The position numbers and the translations under genes were made by a program. A stretch of 62,533 nt of DNA from Candidatus Poribacteria bacterium. Lineage in GTDB: Bacteria; Poribacteria; WGA-4E; WGA-3G. Positions 16,373 to 25,900 of the stretch are shown here, piece by piece; the first letter of the stretch is position 1, and each line of letters opens with the position of its first letter. The notes under the pieces were generated by a model. That model was not told the DNA's origin, searched no databases, and saw only the letters and a program-made list of their open reading frames with translations. Location: positions 1 to 62,533 of the forward strand of contig JAJEGI010000113.1 of NCBI GenBank assembly GCA_022819945.1. Direction: 5' to 3'.

Positions 16373-17866
16373 TTACTTGATGATCCGACCATCAATCTGA
16401 TGCTCCGCGACGTTGTGACCACAGAGATTTAGCACCGTCGGAAAGACATCAACAGAACGAATGCACTGCTCTGCGATTGGATAATTCGTCGCAAACGGGA
16501 TATGCATGTGTTCCGCAATTAATCCACCGTGGGTCGCGTGGTGTTCCGGGATTTCATAACGGGCGCGCAGGTCATAACCGCTCTCAGCACTGAGGACAAG
16601 GTCACCGGTTCGATCACCATTGAAAATTTGCCACAGTTGGACAATACCATCTGGATACGAAGTGTCGTAGGTTTCACGTAATGCCTCCCGCGAAGACAGA
16701 TTTTTGTAGTGGACACCGTATCCGAGCGGATCTGTCCCAATAAACTGGTAAGAGAAACGCAGCGCGTCTTTGCATTCAAAAGCGGTTGACGAATTTTGTA
16801 GATTTTCGGGATTTGTATCCAGTGAGCGGCAAGAGATTCTTCCCTGCCCGTTTCGGCTCTGAACGATGATGTCCGCAGTTTCGCTCTGTCCGACAACGAG
16901 TCCTAACCCTTCCAATTCAATCAGGGAACTAATGACCCCCATTTGATAGAGCTTCTCGAAAGGGACCCGTGCACCCCATCCCTTTTCAACCGAACTGTTC
17001 TTGAAATAGAGATGCACCATTCCATTTCCTGACACCATGCTGGCGGACACAGCATCTTGCCGCCAAATCTTTGGATAATGCAAACATCGCCAACCACCGT
17101 CGTCTAAATGCTGTGGGATATCAATGTGCGTGTGTGTGTCACTCATCCCGTGGTCGCTGGTAATCAGAATAAGCGTTTCTTCAAGCGTATTCGCCTTTTG
17201 CAAAATGTCAACAAGTTTGCCAATCGCAGCGTCTATCTCTCGGTAGGTCCGAAGGACTTGTGGCGATTGCGTTTGTGTCAGGTGTGAAAAGGTATCAACT
17301 GCGGGGAAGAGGCACGTGATAAACTGATCGCCTGCTTCAGCGGCTTTGTGTAATTGACGGATCGCAATCTGATTGACGAACCGCCAGCGATGCGAAAAAT
17401 GGGCGTAAGTATAAACGAAGGGCTTAATCCAGCGGGTCAGATTTTTGGAAGGCGGACACCCGCGCGCAAGCAGGTTGTAGATATTGCTTACAGGTGAAAA
17501 AAAATCAAACAGCGTAGCGGAACCCAGCGGTAAGTCGGCTTCAAAATGCAACCCATCGATGCCCATGTAGCTACAGATGCCGGGACGTTTGAAACGATGT
17601 GGCGCGTGAAGTTCTGATTTAGACAACCACCGAATCCCCGGAATATTCGCGGTGCCAGGATATAATCCCATGAAAAATGGAATAAAGGCAGGTCCCGTTG
17701 TTGACGGAAAAACGGAAACCGCTTTGTTCAAACTTCCGCGATCTATCACATATTTCTTAATATTCGGCAGGTCCCCGTTTTCAATCAATGCTTTAAAGAT
17801 TTCGTAGGGTGCCCCATCAACTATAATAAAAACAAAGCGTTTGAAAGACGGTTCGGTTGATTCCAT
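16373..17866 (-). CDS. Alkaline phosphatase superfamily / type I phosphodiesterase-like hydrolase
   Basis: 497 residues from the ATG at 17866, chosen because GGGAGG lies four bases upstream; the frame is open 17 codons further. The metal-site pattern of nucleotide pyrophosphatase/phosphodiesterases is visible: Asp17 in FVFIIVDGAP, a Thr nucleophile in FPSTTGPAF (T56/T57), a FPAVDTFSHL Asp/His pair, ITSDHGMSDTHTH and a final HATHGGL. No signal peptide is evident, so it is probably cytoplasmic. The substrate is unknown; relatives act on phosphodiesters, phosphonates or phospholipids. It lies 77 bases downstream of the zinc-ribbon gene. Confidence 0.85.
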   Translation of the reverse strand: MESTEPSFKRFVFIIVDGAPYEIFKALIENGDLPNIKKYVIDRGSLNKAVSVFPSTTGPAFIPFFMGLYPGTANIPGIRWLSKSELHAPHRFKRPGICSYMGIDGLHFEADLPLGSATLFDFFSPVSNIYNLLARGCPPSKNLTRWIKPFVYTYAHFSHRWRFVNQIAIRQLHKAAEAGDQFITCLFPAVDTFSHLTQTQSPQVLRTYREIDAAIGKLVDILQKANTLEETLILITSDHGMSDTHTHIDIPQHLDDGGWRCLHYPKIWRQDAVSASMVSGNGMVHLYFKNSSVEKGWGARVPFEKLYQMGVISSLIELEGLGLVVGQSETADIIVQSRNGQGRISCRSLDTNPENLQNSSTAFECKDALRFSYQFIGTDPLGYGVHYKNLSSREALRETYDTSYPDGIVQLWQIFNGDRTGDLVLSAESGYDLRARYEIPEHHATHGGLIAEHMHIPFATNYPIAEQCIRSVDVFPTVLNLCGHNVAEHQIDGRIIK

Positions 17867-17943
17867 CGTTCCTCCCTGAATATGCAGGTGCGGTTTGTGC
17901 CTGCGCCGGATCGCCAATCGTCAAACCGATGCAGAACTCCATT

Positions 17944-18198
17944 TTACGAATTCTCTCCTTCAGTATAAACTTTCCATAACCGCTGCGGATTCTCGACAGA
18001 GAGACCGACGTTACCGCATTCGCCACAAACAGTTGCTCGGAGTGCTTCCCTGTGCGCCTGCTTAAAAATCAAGGCATCCGGGTTACCCTGGACTTCAACT
18101 TCCACGTCTTGTTCCGTTACTGCCTCGGAGCGATCCCGAATCCGTAAGTTGGGCATGATATTCTCAGAACCACATCTGCCACATTTCATTGAAGCCAT
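17944..18198 (-). CDS. Small zinc-ribbon protein
   Basis: 84 residues with two CxxC pairs: MKCGRCGSENIMP near the N-terminus and ATVCGECGNVGLSVENP near residue 58. They would form one zinc ribbon around a beta-rich middle. The start may be Met1 or Met4. It is not a recognised named family; similar small zinc-ribbon proteins are common as hypothetical proteins. It is followed by the phosphodiesterase gene on the same strand. Confidence 0.65.
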   Translation of the reverse strand: MASMKCGRCGSENIMPNLRIRDRSEAVTEQDVEVEVQGNPDALIFKQAHREALRATVCGECGNVGLSVENPQRLWKVYTEGENS

Positions 18199-18345
18199 CT
18201 GGGTGGTCTCCTTATTTCAATATTCTGCACTTATTGGCATACACGTGCAGACTATTATACCCTAAATTTCAGCTGATGTCAATCTGCTAATCGCGAAGTT
18301 ATGAAATCGCGAAGGGTGTGTACATATTTTGTTAAAAGTAAGCGC

Positions 18346-18577
18346 GTAGGTTGGGTTGAACGGTTCCGACTCAAAACGCCACAGAGAAAATAGATCTTTC
18401 AAAACATCAAAAAATCTAAAATTACCAGAACATGAGTGAAACCCAACATTTTCTGATACCGATAACATTTGTATTGTTGGGTTTCGCTATCTTAATTTTT
18501 CAGTTGCGTTCATCGAAAACGGGAATTTTCTTTATCTGTCTGGGCGTTCTTGATCTTGACCGCTCAACCCAACCTAC
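18346..18577. mobile_element. MITE-like element with 19-bp terminal inverted repeats
   Basis: The left end, GTAGGTTGGGTTGAACGGT (18346-18364), and the right end (18559-18577) are inverted copies with one mismatch, 232 bases end to end. An inner inverted pair, GAAACCCAACA (18438-18448) and TGTTGGGTTTC (18475-18485), repeats part of the same motif. No coding frame of note lies inside, so a non-autonomous element or large foldback structure is the best reading. No target-site duplication was identified. Confidence 0.6.
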
Positions 18578-18643
18578 AGTCACTACGAAATCCGTGTGAA
18601 TAATGCCTGCTTCAAACAATTCGCACAAGCCAAAAAATTTAAT

Positions 18644-18673
18644 TTGACAACCCATTGTGTAATGCTGTATAAT
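18644..18673 (+). promoter_or_regulatory. Consensus sigma-70 promoter for the RHH-esterase pair
   Basis: TTGACA at 18644-18649 and TATAAT at 18668-18673 with an 18-base spacer, both perfect housekeeping consensus, 50 bases before the ATG at 18724. AAAGGAG lies just before that ATG. Confidence 0.8.
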
Positions 18674-18687
18674 AATTACATGTAATT
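18674..18687. promoter_or_regulatory. Palindromic candidate operator directly after the -10 box
   Basis: A perfect 14-base palindrome, AATTACATGTAATT, immediately follows TATAAT and covers the expected transcription start. The first gene of the operon encodes a ribbon-helix-helix protein, a family that binds short palindromes and often autoregulates. Autorepression is therefore a reasonable inference, not shown. Confidence 0.5.
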
Positions 18688-18723
18688 CAATTAACTTGTA
18701 TTTTAACGAAAAAGGAGATTACA

Positions 18724-19071
18724 ATGTCGAAATTAAATGCAAAACAACAAGGCAGAGGACCTCGTGGGAGACGCGGACCGCGGCACGCAAGAGGCCCACG
18801 GAGAAGAGATAATGTGGTTATGGTCAGGGTCGATGCAGAAAATCTCAGTCGGATTGACGAACTTGTGGAATCTGGACGATTTAACAGTCGCTCCGAAGCG
18901 ACAGCGTTCCTCATTGACGAAGGCATCAAATCTAAACAGCAGATGTTCGATAAAATGGCGGAAAAGATTTCTCAGATCCAAGGCTTAAGAGATGAACTTG
19001 AGGCGATGATTGCCGAAGACGCAAAGCCGCCTGAATCCGTTGAACAAAACACAGAGGAAACTCCGAAATAA
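18724..19071 (+). CDS. Ribbon-helix-helix (CopG-like) DNA-binding protein
   Basis: 115 residues. A basic, Gly/Arg-rich N-terminal tail (about 1-30) precedes an RHH fold: strand VVMVRVDAENL, helix SRIDELVESGRF, turn, helix SRSEATAFLIDEGIK (about residues 31-78). A helical acidic C-terminal tail of about 35 residues follows. RHH proteins act as dimers or tetramers on palindromic operators; the palindrome over its own start site is a candidate. The stop codon is immediately followed by the esterase ATG, so the two genes are translationally coupled. The basic tail is unusual for the family and may add nonspecific DNA or RNA binding. Confidence 0.75.
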   Translation: MSKLNAKQQGRGPRGRRGPRHARGPRRRDNVVMVRVDAENLSRIDELVESGRFNSRSEATAFLIDEGIKSKQQMFDKMAEKISQIQGLRDELEAMIAEDAKPPESVEQNTEETPK

Positions 19072-19989
19072 ATGATGCGAATCATAGTCACGCTCGTGCT
19101 AATCCTATTTTTCCTTGTCACGATTACGGTGTTAGCACAGCGTCGAAACCGAGATACCTCTCCAAAAATCCCTGAGAGCGTAACAGTCCATCGTGATATC
19201 GCTTATGTTACAGACGGACACGAACGCCAGAAACTCGACCTCTATGTCCCCGCAGATACAGGCGAAAACCTGCCGCTGATTATCTGGGTACACGGCGGTG
19301 CCTGGCGCGGCGGAAACAAGACACATTATCGTCCGATGGGATACCTCGGGGCTGGCTATGCAGGCGCGAGTATTAATTATCGCTTGAGCCAACACACTGT
19401 CTTTCCGGCCCAAATTGAGGATGTGAAAGCCGCTGTCCGGTGGTTACGTGCGAATGCTGAAACCTATCGTTTGGATCCAAATCGCTTCGCGGCGTGGGGT
19501 TCATCCGCCGGTGGACATCTCGTTGCGATGCTCGGTACAACAGGAGACATAGCAGAATTTGAGGTTGGAGAAAACTTAGAGGTATCCAGCAAGGTGCAAG
19601 CCGTGGTCGATTACTTCGGTCCCACAGACTTCCTACAGATGGACGCACACCGCCTTCCAGAGGGACTCGTGCATGACGCACCTGATTCCCCGGAATCTAA
19701 ACTGGTCGGAGGCCCCATTCAGGCGCATAAAGATCGCGTCGCGAAAGCGAACCCAATCACTTATGTATCCAAAGACAATCCGCCTTTTCTGATTATCCAC
19801 GGGGATCAGGATAAACTTGTTCCGTATCATCAAAGCGTGTTGCTGAAGGATGCCTTGGAGAAAACGGGGGTGTCGGTTACGTTTTATAGGGTAGAAGGCG
19901 GCGGACACGGTTGGTTCAGAGATCCCAAAGTCCCAGAATTAACGAAGGCATTCCTTGAGAAACACTTGAAACCGACGCAATCGCGGTAG
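19072..19989 (+). CDS. Secreted alpha/beta hydrolase (esterase/lipase-like)
   Basis: 305 residues with an N-terminal signal peptide (MMRIIVTLVLILFFLVTITVLAQ). Fold markers: oxyanion HGGAWRGGN, nucleophile elbow GSSAGGH, acid HGDQDKLVP and catalytic His in GGGHGWF. This is the carboxylesterase/BD-FAE-like group common in planctomycete-type genomes. The substrate is unknown and may be an ester decoration of a polysaccharide. The ATG abuts the TAA of the RHH gene; a second ATG follows directly. It is bounded downstream by a hairpin at 19987-20011. Confidence 0.85.
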   Translation: MMRIIVTLVLILFFLVTITVLAQRRNRDTSPKIPESVTVHRDIAYVTDGHERQKLDLYVPADTGENLPLIIWVHGGAWRGGNKTHYRPMGYLGAGYAGASINYRLSQHTVFPAQIEDVKAAVRWLRANAETYRLDPNRFAAWGSSAGGHLVAMLGTTGDIAEFEVGENLEVSSKVQAVVDYFGPTDFLQMDAHRLPEGLVHDAPDSPESKLVGGPIQAHKDRVAKANPITYVSKDNPPFLIIHGDQDKLVPYHQSVLLKDALEKTGVSVTFYRVEGGGHGWFRDPKVPELTKAFLEKHLKPTQSR

Positions 19990-20011
19990 GCGCGCTTTTC
20001 AATCGCGCCTA
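19987..20011. terminator. Hairpin between convergent genes
   Basis: TAGGCGCG (19987-19994), nine-base loop, CGCGCCTA (20004-20011), an eight-base-pair GC-rich stem beginning at the esterase stop codon and seven bases from the end of the convergent gene. It could terminate either gene or be one of the dispersed palindromes; there is no clear T-run on either side. Confidence 0.45.
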
Positions 20012-20017
20012 TACAAT

Positions 20018-20644
20018 TTACTTCAATGTAACTTGCGGATCATCTTCATACGCTGAATCTATTTGAACCAAACGCTGTAAAATCAGGCAAAACAGTCCGA
20101 ACAGTGCTTTTAGTAATACTGTCTCTTTGATAACACCGACACATTCAAAATACAATTCATCAACACCTTCAGGAAAATCAGTACCGAACCAGCCTTCATC
20201 GTCTTTAATGCTGAGATGGATCCTCGGTTGTGTTTGACACAACTCCTTTATCCTATCATCCCCAAGTAAGAGTTTGATCTTTTCTGGGTTGTTGCCTTTG
20301 ATGATAAACTGCTTATCGAAGAACGGGTCCCCTATTTCGATGTCCTGCGTGCCGAAGAACTTTCCAATGGAACTAAAAAATCCTTCGCGCGAGATTTTGA
20401 AATAGAGACCGTCTTTATTTATAAACGGTGCACGCATCCGAGTGTATGTTGTTGTCATTGTTGATGTGCCGGTAGAGGTCGTAACCGTGTATGTATCAAG
20501 TAAAATTTGCCATTCACCGTGTCTATAAATGAGAACATCCTTGCCCCAAAAGCCACCCTCAATAAACTCACCGCCTATATCTGCAGCAATCTGTGCCCAG
20601 ATTTCGTCTTTAGATGAGCCAAAGATAGATTTACGTTTACGCAT
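20018..20644 (-). CDS. Hypothetical protein, unrecognised
   Basis: Not recognised. 208 residues from the ATG at 20644, which has GGAGGA five bases upstream; the ATG four codons earlier overlaps that ribosome site and is less likely. The product is soluble in its first two thirds, with YTVTTSTGTSTMTTTYTRMR, DIEIGDPFFDKQFIIKGN and HLSIKDDEGWFG segments. A short hydrophobic stretch lies near the end (TVLLKALFGLFCLILQRL). It sits next to the restriction-modification pair on the same strand, but no link is shown. Confidence 0.6.
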   Translation of the reverse strand: MRKRKSIFGSSKDEIWAQIAADIGGEFIEGGFWGKDVLIYRHGEWQILLDTYTVTTSTGTSTMTTTYTRMRAPFINKDGLYFKISREGFFSSIGKFFGTQDIEIGDPFFDKQFIIKGNNPEKIKLLLGDDRIKELCQTQPRIHLSIKDDEGWFGTDFPEGVDELYFECVGVIKETVLLKALFGLFCLILQRLVQIDSAYEDDPQVTLK

Positions 20645-20723
20645 CTTTTCCTCCATAACAAGGATATAAATGACGGTAGTTCATTATTCAGGGCGTTGTC
20701 GTTAATCACCAAATCTGAGGTTA

Positions 20724-21776
20724 TCAAAAATCACCAAATGATAGACGATCATAGCCACGTTCCTTGAAGAAATCATCAAATTCTGAGGTGGTTGATGGAA
20801 ACTCAACTTTTATCTCGTTTGCAAGTTTTTGCAATATTTTATTGCCAAGCAACTCGGACGACTGTCCACGCAAGGCTTTCTCGTACCATATATCAAGCTC
20901 ATCCTCCGTTATCACGCTCTGAATTCGACTGACACTCCCAAATTGCTTCAGGACAGATACAAGAACATCTTTCTCACACTCTTTACAAACAATGATTATC
21001 CGGTCTGCAGAAATCTCGCTGGCTATATCGTTTGCTTTCTCGGATGTCAGGGAGATATGCTTTATCTGCATAGCAACACCGAAGTTTGCCCACATATCAA
21101 GTCCTTTATCTGCCGCATTAGTGACCCCTACCCGATAAACTTTCGCTGTTTGGTATAGTTCAGGTGTATCTTCGGACAATCCCAAAACCTTTTCTGTAAA
21201 ATCAGAGAACTCGCTGAGAATCGTATCGTTAATGTTGTCAATTCGCACTCCGATTTTAACATCAAGCACTTCTAATAGCGTTGAAAACAGAGCATAAACC
21301 ACAATCTCAAATATCTTGTCAACACTTCGTGAGAGCCCTGGATCCCGCGTGAAACTGTCTATGAAGTTCCTTAGAGCAAAAGAATTCCTGTCTGCTTGTA
21401 GAACGGAGGACAGACCGGACGACATTTGGGAAAGCCGATTTCTTAACGCATTATAAACATAAGCTTCAACCGCGCCATTGCTATCTCTATTTATCTTCCC
21501 TAATTGTGATAAAACTGTTGGAGGCGTAGCGTTTGGGTTAAAAAGATCATCTTGGTACCTTGCACTTGATGTAGAAATCCGCCCGATAAACCTGAGAGAA
21601 ATTTCATCTCGCCACTTCCTTGAAGGTGTTCGATAAGTTTCTAAATCGCCAAGGTTTATATCTTTTTCAGTTCTATCCCTATGAAGTAACTCTGCAATTT
21701 GTATCGGTTTGTAGAAATGTACCCTCGCTTTTCTGATAACAGTATCAAGATGATCTTTAGCTGTTCTATTGTTCAT
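20724..21776 (-). CDS. Type II restriction endonuclease, HaeII family-like
   Basis: 350 residues, similar in size and overall pattern to the HaeII restriction endonuclease family, which cuts RGCGCY. The probable PD-(D/E)xK core is GLDMWANFGVAMQIKHI, with D227 and Q237-x-K239, preceded by a helical N-terminal half. The ATG overlaps the TAA of the upstream methyltransferase (TAATG), a coupling typical of restriction-modification operons. The assignment rests on the methyltransferase context plus remembered family pattern; the cut site is inferred. Confidence 0.7.
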   Translation of the reverse strand: MNNRTAKDHLDTVIRKARVHFYKPIQIAELLHRDRTEKDINLGDLETYRTPSRKWRDEISLRFIGRISTSSARYQDDLFNPNATPPTVLSQLGKINRDSNGAVEAYVYNALRNRLSQMSSGLSSVLQADRNSFALRNFIDSFTRDPGLSRSVDKIFEIVVYALFSTLLEVLDVKIGVRIDNINDTILSEFSDFTEKVLGLSEDTPELYQTAKVYRVGVTNAADKGLDMWANFGVAMQIKHISLTSEKANDIASEISADRIIIVCKECEKDVLVSVLKQFGSVSRIQSVITEDELDIWYEKALRGQSSELLGNKILQKLANEIKVEFPSTTSEFDDFFKERGYDRLSFGDF

Positions 21777-22753
21777 TAAGCGTAAGCATTGATTCTATTT
21801 TCAAAAAGAAGCAATTGTTCCTCAAGTTGTATCATCGGTTTACGGTGTTCTAATGCCTGCAACATTTTCTCTGCGATCGCGTAAACGACAGGAATAGCAA
21901 CACTATTTCCAATCTGTTTTCTAATCTGCATCATACTTCCCACAATCTTAAAGTTGTCAGGAAACCCTTGTAGGCGTAGCAATTCCTGACTGGAAGGTCG
22001 CCGAACACCGTTTATCAAGAGATAATTGTAAGATGCCCCCGCTCTTAGCGCACACGAGAAAGGTAAAACCGAAATATTACCGCCCTTGTTTTCATGCCAA
22101 ATAGAAGGGAAAAAGGGTGTACCTTTGCACTTTTCACGTCGCGACTGTTGAATACGCTCCGATGCAAATAGATTGGGTTCAACATCTTCGTCGGATTCCA
22201 ATATCTCTGAGAGCGGTTTGTACGCGCCGATAGGCTTCGGAAACTCAAATGCTATCGGCTCGCGAAACCCAATAATAAAGATCCGTTCCCGTTTCTGCGG
22301 TAATCCGAAGTCAAGGGCATTTAATACCTTGTGGTAAATGGTATACCCCAATCGTGACAATTGTTCTTGTATAACCGCGAAAGTTTGTCCCTTGTCATGA
22401 GTAAGCAACTGCTTGACATTTTCAAGAAGGAACGCATTCGGTTGCTTCTCTTTCAAAATCCGAGCGATGTCGAAAAACAGCGTGCCACGTGTATCTTCAA
22501 AACCCTGCTTATCTCCAATAATACTAAAGGGTTGACACGGAAAACCCGCTAATAAAATATCGTGGTCGGGAATATCGGCTTCGTTAATTTTAGTGATGTC
22601 CCCGGCGGGTATCTCACCAAAGTTATGCGCGTAGGTCTGTTGGGCGTGTTTATCCCACTCGGAACTAAACACACATGTTCCGCCTAACTTTTCATAAGGA
22701 ATACGAATCCCACCGATACCAGCAAAGAGATCAATGAAGTTAAAACTGTTCAT
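21776..22753 (-). CDS. DNA (cytosine-5) methyltransferase of a type II restriction-modification pair
   Basis: 325 residues with all core C5-MTase motifs: I FIDLFAGIGGIR, IV GFPCQPFSIIGDKQGFEDTRG (catalytic C73), VI ENVKQL, VIII QKRERIFIIGFR, IX RRPSSQELLRLQGFP and X QIGNSVAIPV. The target recognition region between VIII and IX is short. The frame is open 13 codons further up (22792), but a promoter-like pair lies there (TTGGCA, 18 bases, TATACT, minus strand). It would start transcription two or three bases before the ATG at 22753, so the shorter, near-leaderless start is preferred. The partner nuclease follows with a one-base overlap. Confidence 0.9.
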   Translation of the reverse strand: MNSFNFIDLFAGIGGIRIPYEKLGGTCVFSSEWDKHAQQTYAHNFGEIPAGDITKINEADIPDHDILLAGFPCQPFSIIGDKQGFEDTRGTLFFDIARILKEKQPNAFLLENVKQLLTHDKGQTFAVIQEQLSRLGYTIYHKVLNALDFGLPQKRERIFIIGFREPIAFEFPKPIGAYKPLSEILESDEDVEPNLFASERIQQSRREKCKGTPFFPSIWHENKGGNISVLPFSCALRAGASYNYLLINGVRRPSSQELLRLQGFPDNFKIVGSMMQIRKQIGNSVAIPVVYAIAEKMLQALEHRKPMIQLEEQLLLFENRINAYA

Positions 22754-22762
22754 TATACATTG

Positions 22763-22792
22763 AGTATAGCATATCTGATAGGTATCTGCCAA
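22763..22792 (-). promoter_or_regulatory. Promoter for a near-leaderless methyltransferase mRNA
   Basis: On the minus strand TTGGCA (22792-22787), 18 bases, TATACT (22768-22763). The expected start site is about 22755, almost at the methyltransferase ATG (22753). No Shine-Dalgarno is visible, consistent with leaderless translation. Confidence 0.5.
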
Positions 22793-22903
22793 GTTTTTGT
22801 CTAATTTTGCTATAATATGAGATTTTCGTGCTTTGTATTCCTAATTTAGAAAATAGTGTATGAACTTCATACCATATAATTATTCAAATAGCGAAAAAAG
22901 AAG

Positions 22904-22930
22904 ATAGGCGGGCACAAATGACCCGCCTAT
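22904..22930 (-). terminator. Intrinsic terminator of the BNR lipoprotein gene
   Basis: A nine-base-pair stem, ATAGGCGGG with CCCGCCTAT around a nine-base loop, lies 20 bases past the stop of the minus-strand gene. On that strand it is followed by CTTCTTTTTTC, a T-rich tract. Confidence 0.7.
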
Positions 22931-22950
22931 ACTCATCCAAACGGCAGGAC

Positions 22951-25900
22951 CTACCGCATCGACATCCGTTCCTGTGTCTCCAACTTCCGGCGGAGCACAA
23001 CACCCCACTGCCCAACAACCCACAATGCCTTACCGTCCTTAGAACGCGTGATAACATACAAGTTGTTATCGATGTCGGTATGTTCTTGCTCCCACGTTTC
23101 GCCACCATCGGTTGAACGGACAATTGTCCCCTCCTCACCGACCGCATAGATCTCCTCTTCGGAGTGTGCAACGATACCGTGCAGATTCTTGGGAACACCG
23201 GTCAATTTAGGTTCCCATGTAAAACCACCATCGATCGTCTTTAAGACAATACCCGCTTCACCAGCTGCCCATCCTTTCCGCTTAGTAATAAACGTAACGG
23301 AGCTGAGATCGTAGTTCGTTTTGGTTTCATGCATCCGCCAATATTGACCACCGTTGATTGTCCGTTGCGTGGCACCACCTTGTCCGACCGCCCAACCGAG
23401 TGGTGCGAATTTCATATCCACACTCGTGAGCCTATCGTTTGCAGTCGTCCGCTGCAATGTCCATGTAGGCCCCCCGTCTTTGTTGTGGATAATATCTCCG
23501 AATTGACCGACTGCCCAGCCTTCAAAGAACTTATGGAACGCAACGTCGTTCAGTGAGAAATTACCGGGCGGATCGTCTTCCATGAACGGCGGACGTTCAG
23601 GTGTGTCCCCTGCTGTCCAAATATTGCCATCTGTGGTATCGAGCACAGTACCGTCGCGCTGCATCACCCGGCCCCATTTCGGCTCTAAACTTGCGAAGTC
23701 TATACCGATGAGACGTTGACGCGTTTGACTTGGGAGTTTCTTCCAGGTCTCTCCACCGTCTTGCGTTTCCAACAGGACGCCACCGTCGCCCGCAATCCAA
23801 CCGATCTTGTCATCGTAGAAAAGCACCTCTCGGAAGTCATTGCGTTCTTGTTCACCGAGTTGGCGTTCCCATGTTTTGCCACCATTTGTGGAGTAGTAAA
23901 TACTGCCCGCACTGCCAACCGCCCAAGCGTGTTCCGCATCAAGGAAATACACACTCGCGACGCGCTGCCCACCGCGTTGCCGCCGTCTCTGCGGTTCAGG
24001 CGGCGGTGGTGGCTGTTGTTGCTGTGTCGGTGTCGACGTCGCGCGCTCGGCATTCGGTGGAAGTTCGCCTTCAGGAGCAAAACGACCCGGACGTTGGCTC
24101 TCTGCTCGAAGCCGATTTTGTATCTCCTCCGGAGTCTCGTCGTATGTTAACGTCGGTCCCTCTGTAACGGCTTCTTCCGATTCTTCTGCTTCCGCCGATT
24201 CTGATTCGGACGTTTCGGGTGTCGCTGGTTCGGTTTCTCGCATAGCGAGTAGATCCGCTGTTGTGGCAACAGGAATTAACTGCCAATTCACACCTTGGTC
24301 CTCAGTGATATACGCACCACCACTGCCGATGCCCCACGCCTGTGTATCCGAACGGAAAGTGACACGTCGCAAGCCACGCGTGCTTTGTGAGGTGGTTCTT
24401 AATTTCCACGTCTCGCCACCATCTTCAGTCAATAAGGAGTTCCCATTACCGAGAATCACCCAACCGCGATTTGCGTCGGCGAAGTGGATGGCAATACCCT
24501 GCTGATTCGTTTTCGCCTGAATCTTCCAATAATCACCGCCATTAACAGTATGGAGGATAAACCCACCATCTCGGCGTTGAGGGGTCACAGCCCAGCCGAC
24601 TTGACTGTTAATAAAGTGAATATCGGTGATGTTCCCGGTTGTCGTTCCGGTCTTCTGAATCTCCCACGTCTTCCCACCATCGGTTGTGTGCAGGATTTGC
24701 CCAATCCTGGCACCAAGCCATCCCTCTTCGGCGTTCAGGAAGTGCATGTTGCTAACACGAGGCAAATTTTGTTTCGTTGCTTGAAGAATCGGCTGCCATG
24801 TTTCACCACCGTTTTCGGTCTGGAGTAAGACACCGGACCCAAGAACTCTGCCGTGCTTTGCGTCAACGAATGCCACTTCGCGCAAATTCTCGCTGACACC
24901 GCTGTGTTGCGGTAACCACGTCTTCCCACCATCTGTGGTATGCGCGATAACACCACCCGACCCAACTGCCCATCCATTCTCTGCATCCACGAAATGCGTA
25001 TCCGAAAAGTCGGTGCGCCATGTTGCCTGACGAATAATATCCCAATGATAGGCGACGGGAGCAACAGGTGTTTCTGCTTCGGCAACGACGATCTCTGGTT
25101 CTTCAGCAACAGGTGGCAATTTCGCAGGCAATTGTGCCTCTTCAACCGAATACCGCATCGCAATCCCACCCTTACCAACAGCGACAACACCATCAGGTGA
25201 GAGTGCCAGACCGTAAAGGTCGTTGTCGGTACCGCTCTCCTGCATCTCCCACTTCTTTCCACCGTTGAGGGTGGTAAGCATCACGCCATTATCACCGACA
25301 ATTAAGCCGTGCTGTGTATCGGCAAAATAGAGTTTATTCAGATTTTCTTGTGTGCCACTGCGCTGGAAATTCCACCGCTTTCCACCATTTTTCGTGTGTA
25401 AAATCTCGCCGAACTGCCCAACGATCCATCCGACATTTTCATCTGCAAAGTAGACAGCATAAAGTTCATTAAAGGTGCCAGTAGTCTGCTGCGTCCAGGT
25501 CAAACCGCCATCTTCTGTCGCGAGGCAAACGCCGGGCCATCCGATAGCCCAACCTCTCTTTTCATCAAGGAAAAATACACCTTTGAGCATCAAAGACAGA
25601 AAATCGCCTGTCGCGGTTTGTGGCATCCATGTTTGACCGCCATCAATCGTATGTATAATAGTCCCCAGATCCCCAACGATCCAACCGACTTCAGGACTCA
25701 CAAAATGGACAGAACGCAGCGTAAAGGCGGAAGGACCCCGCTGACGCTCCCAGTTCGCGCCACCATCGTTGGTATGAACGATAAGCCCGCGCTCACCGAC
25801 TGCCCAGCCGTGTTTGTCGGTCGCGAAATAGATGTTCCAGATACCGTCCCAGATGTCTGTTTCAATTTCGTTCCATGTCTGTCCACCATCGTTGCTCATC

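Noticed and set aside
22754..22792. Upstream ATG for the cytosine methyltransferase
   Set aside because: The extra 13 residues have no family similarity and lie on the promoter-like pair; the ATG at 22753 gives the normal start.
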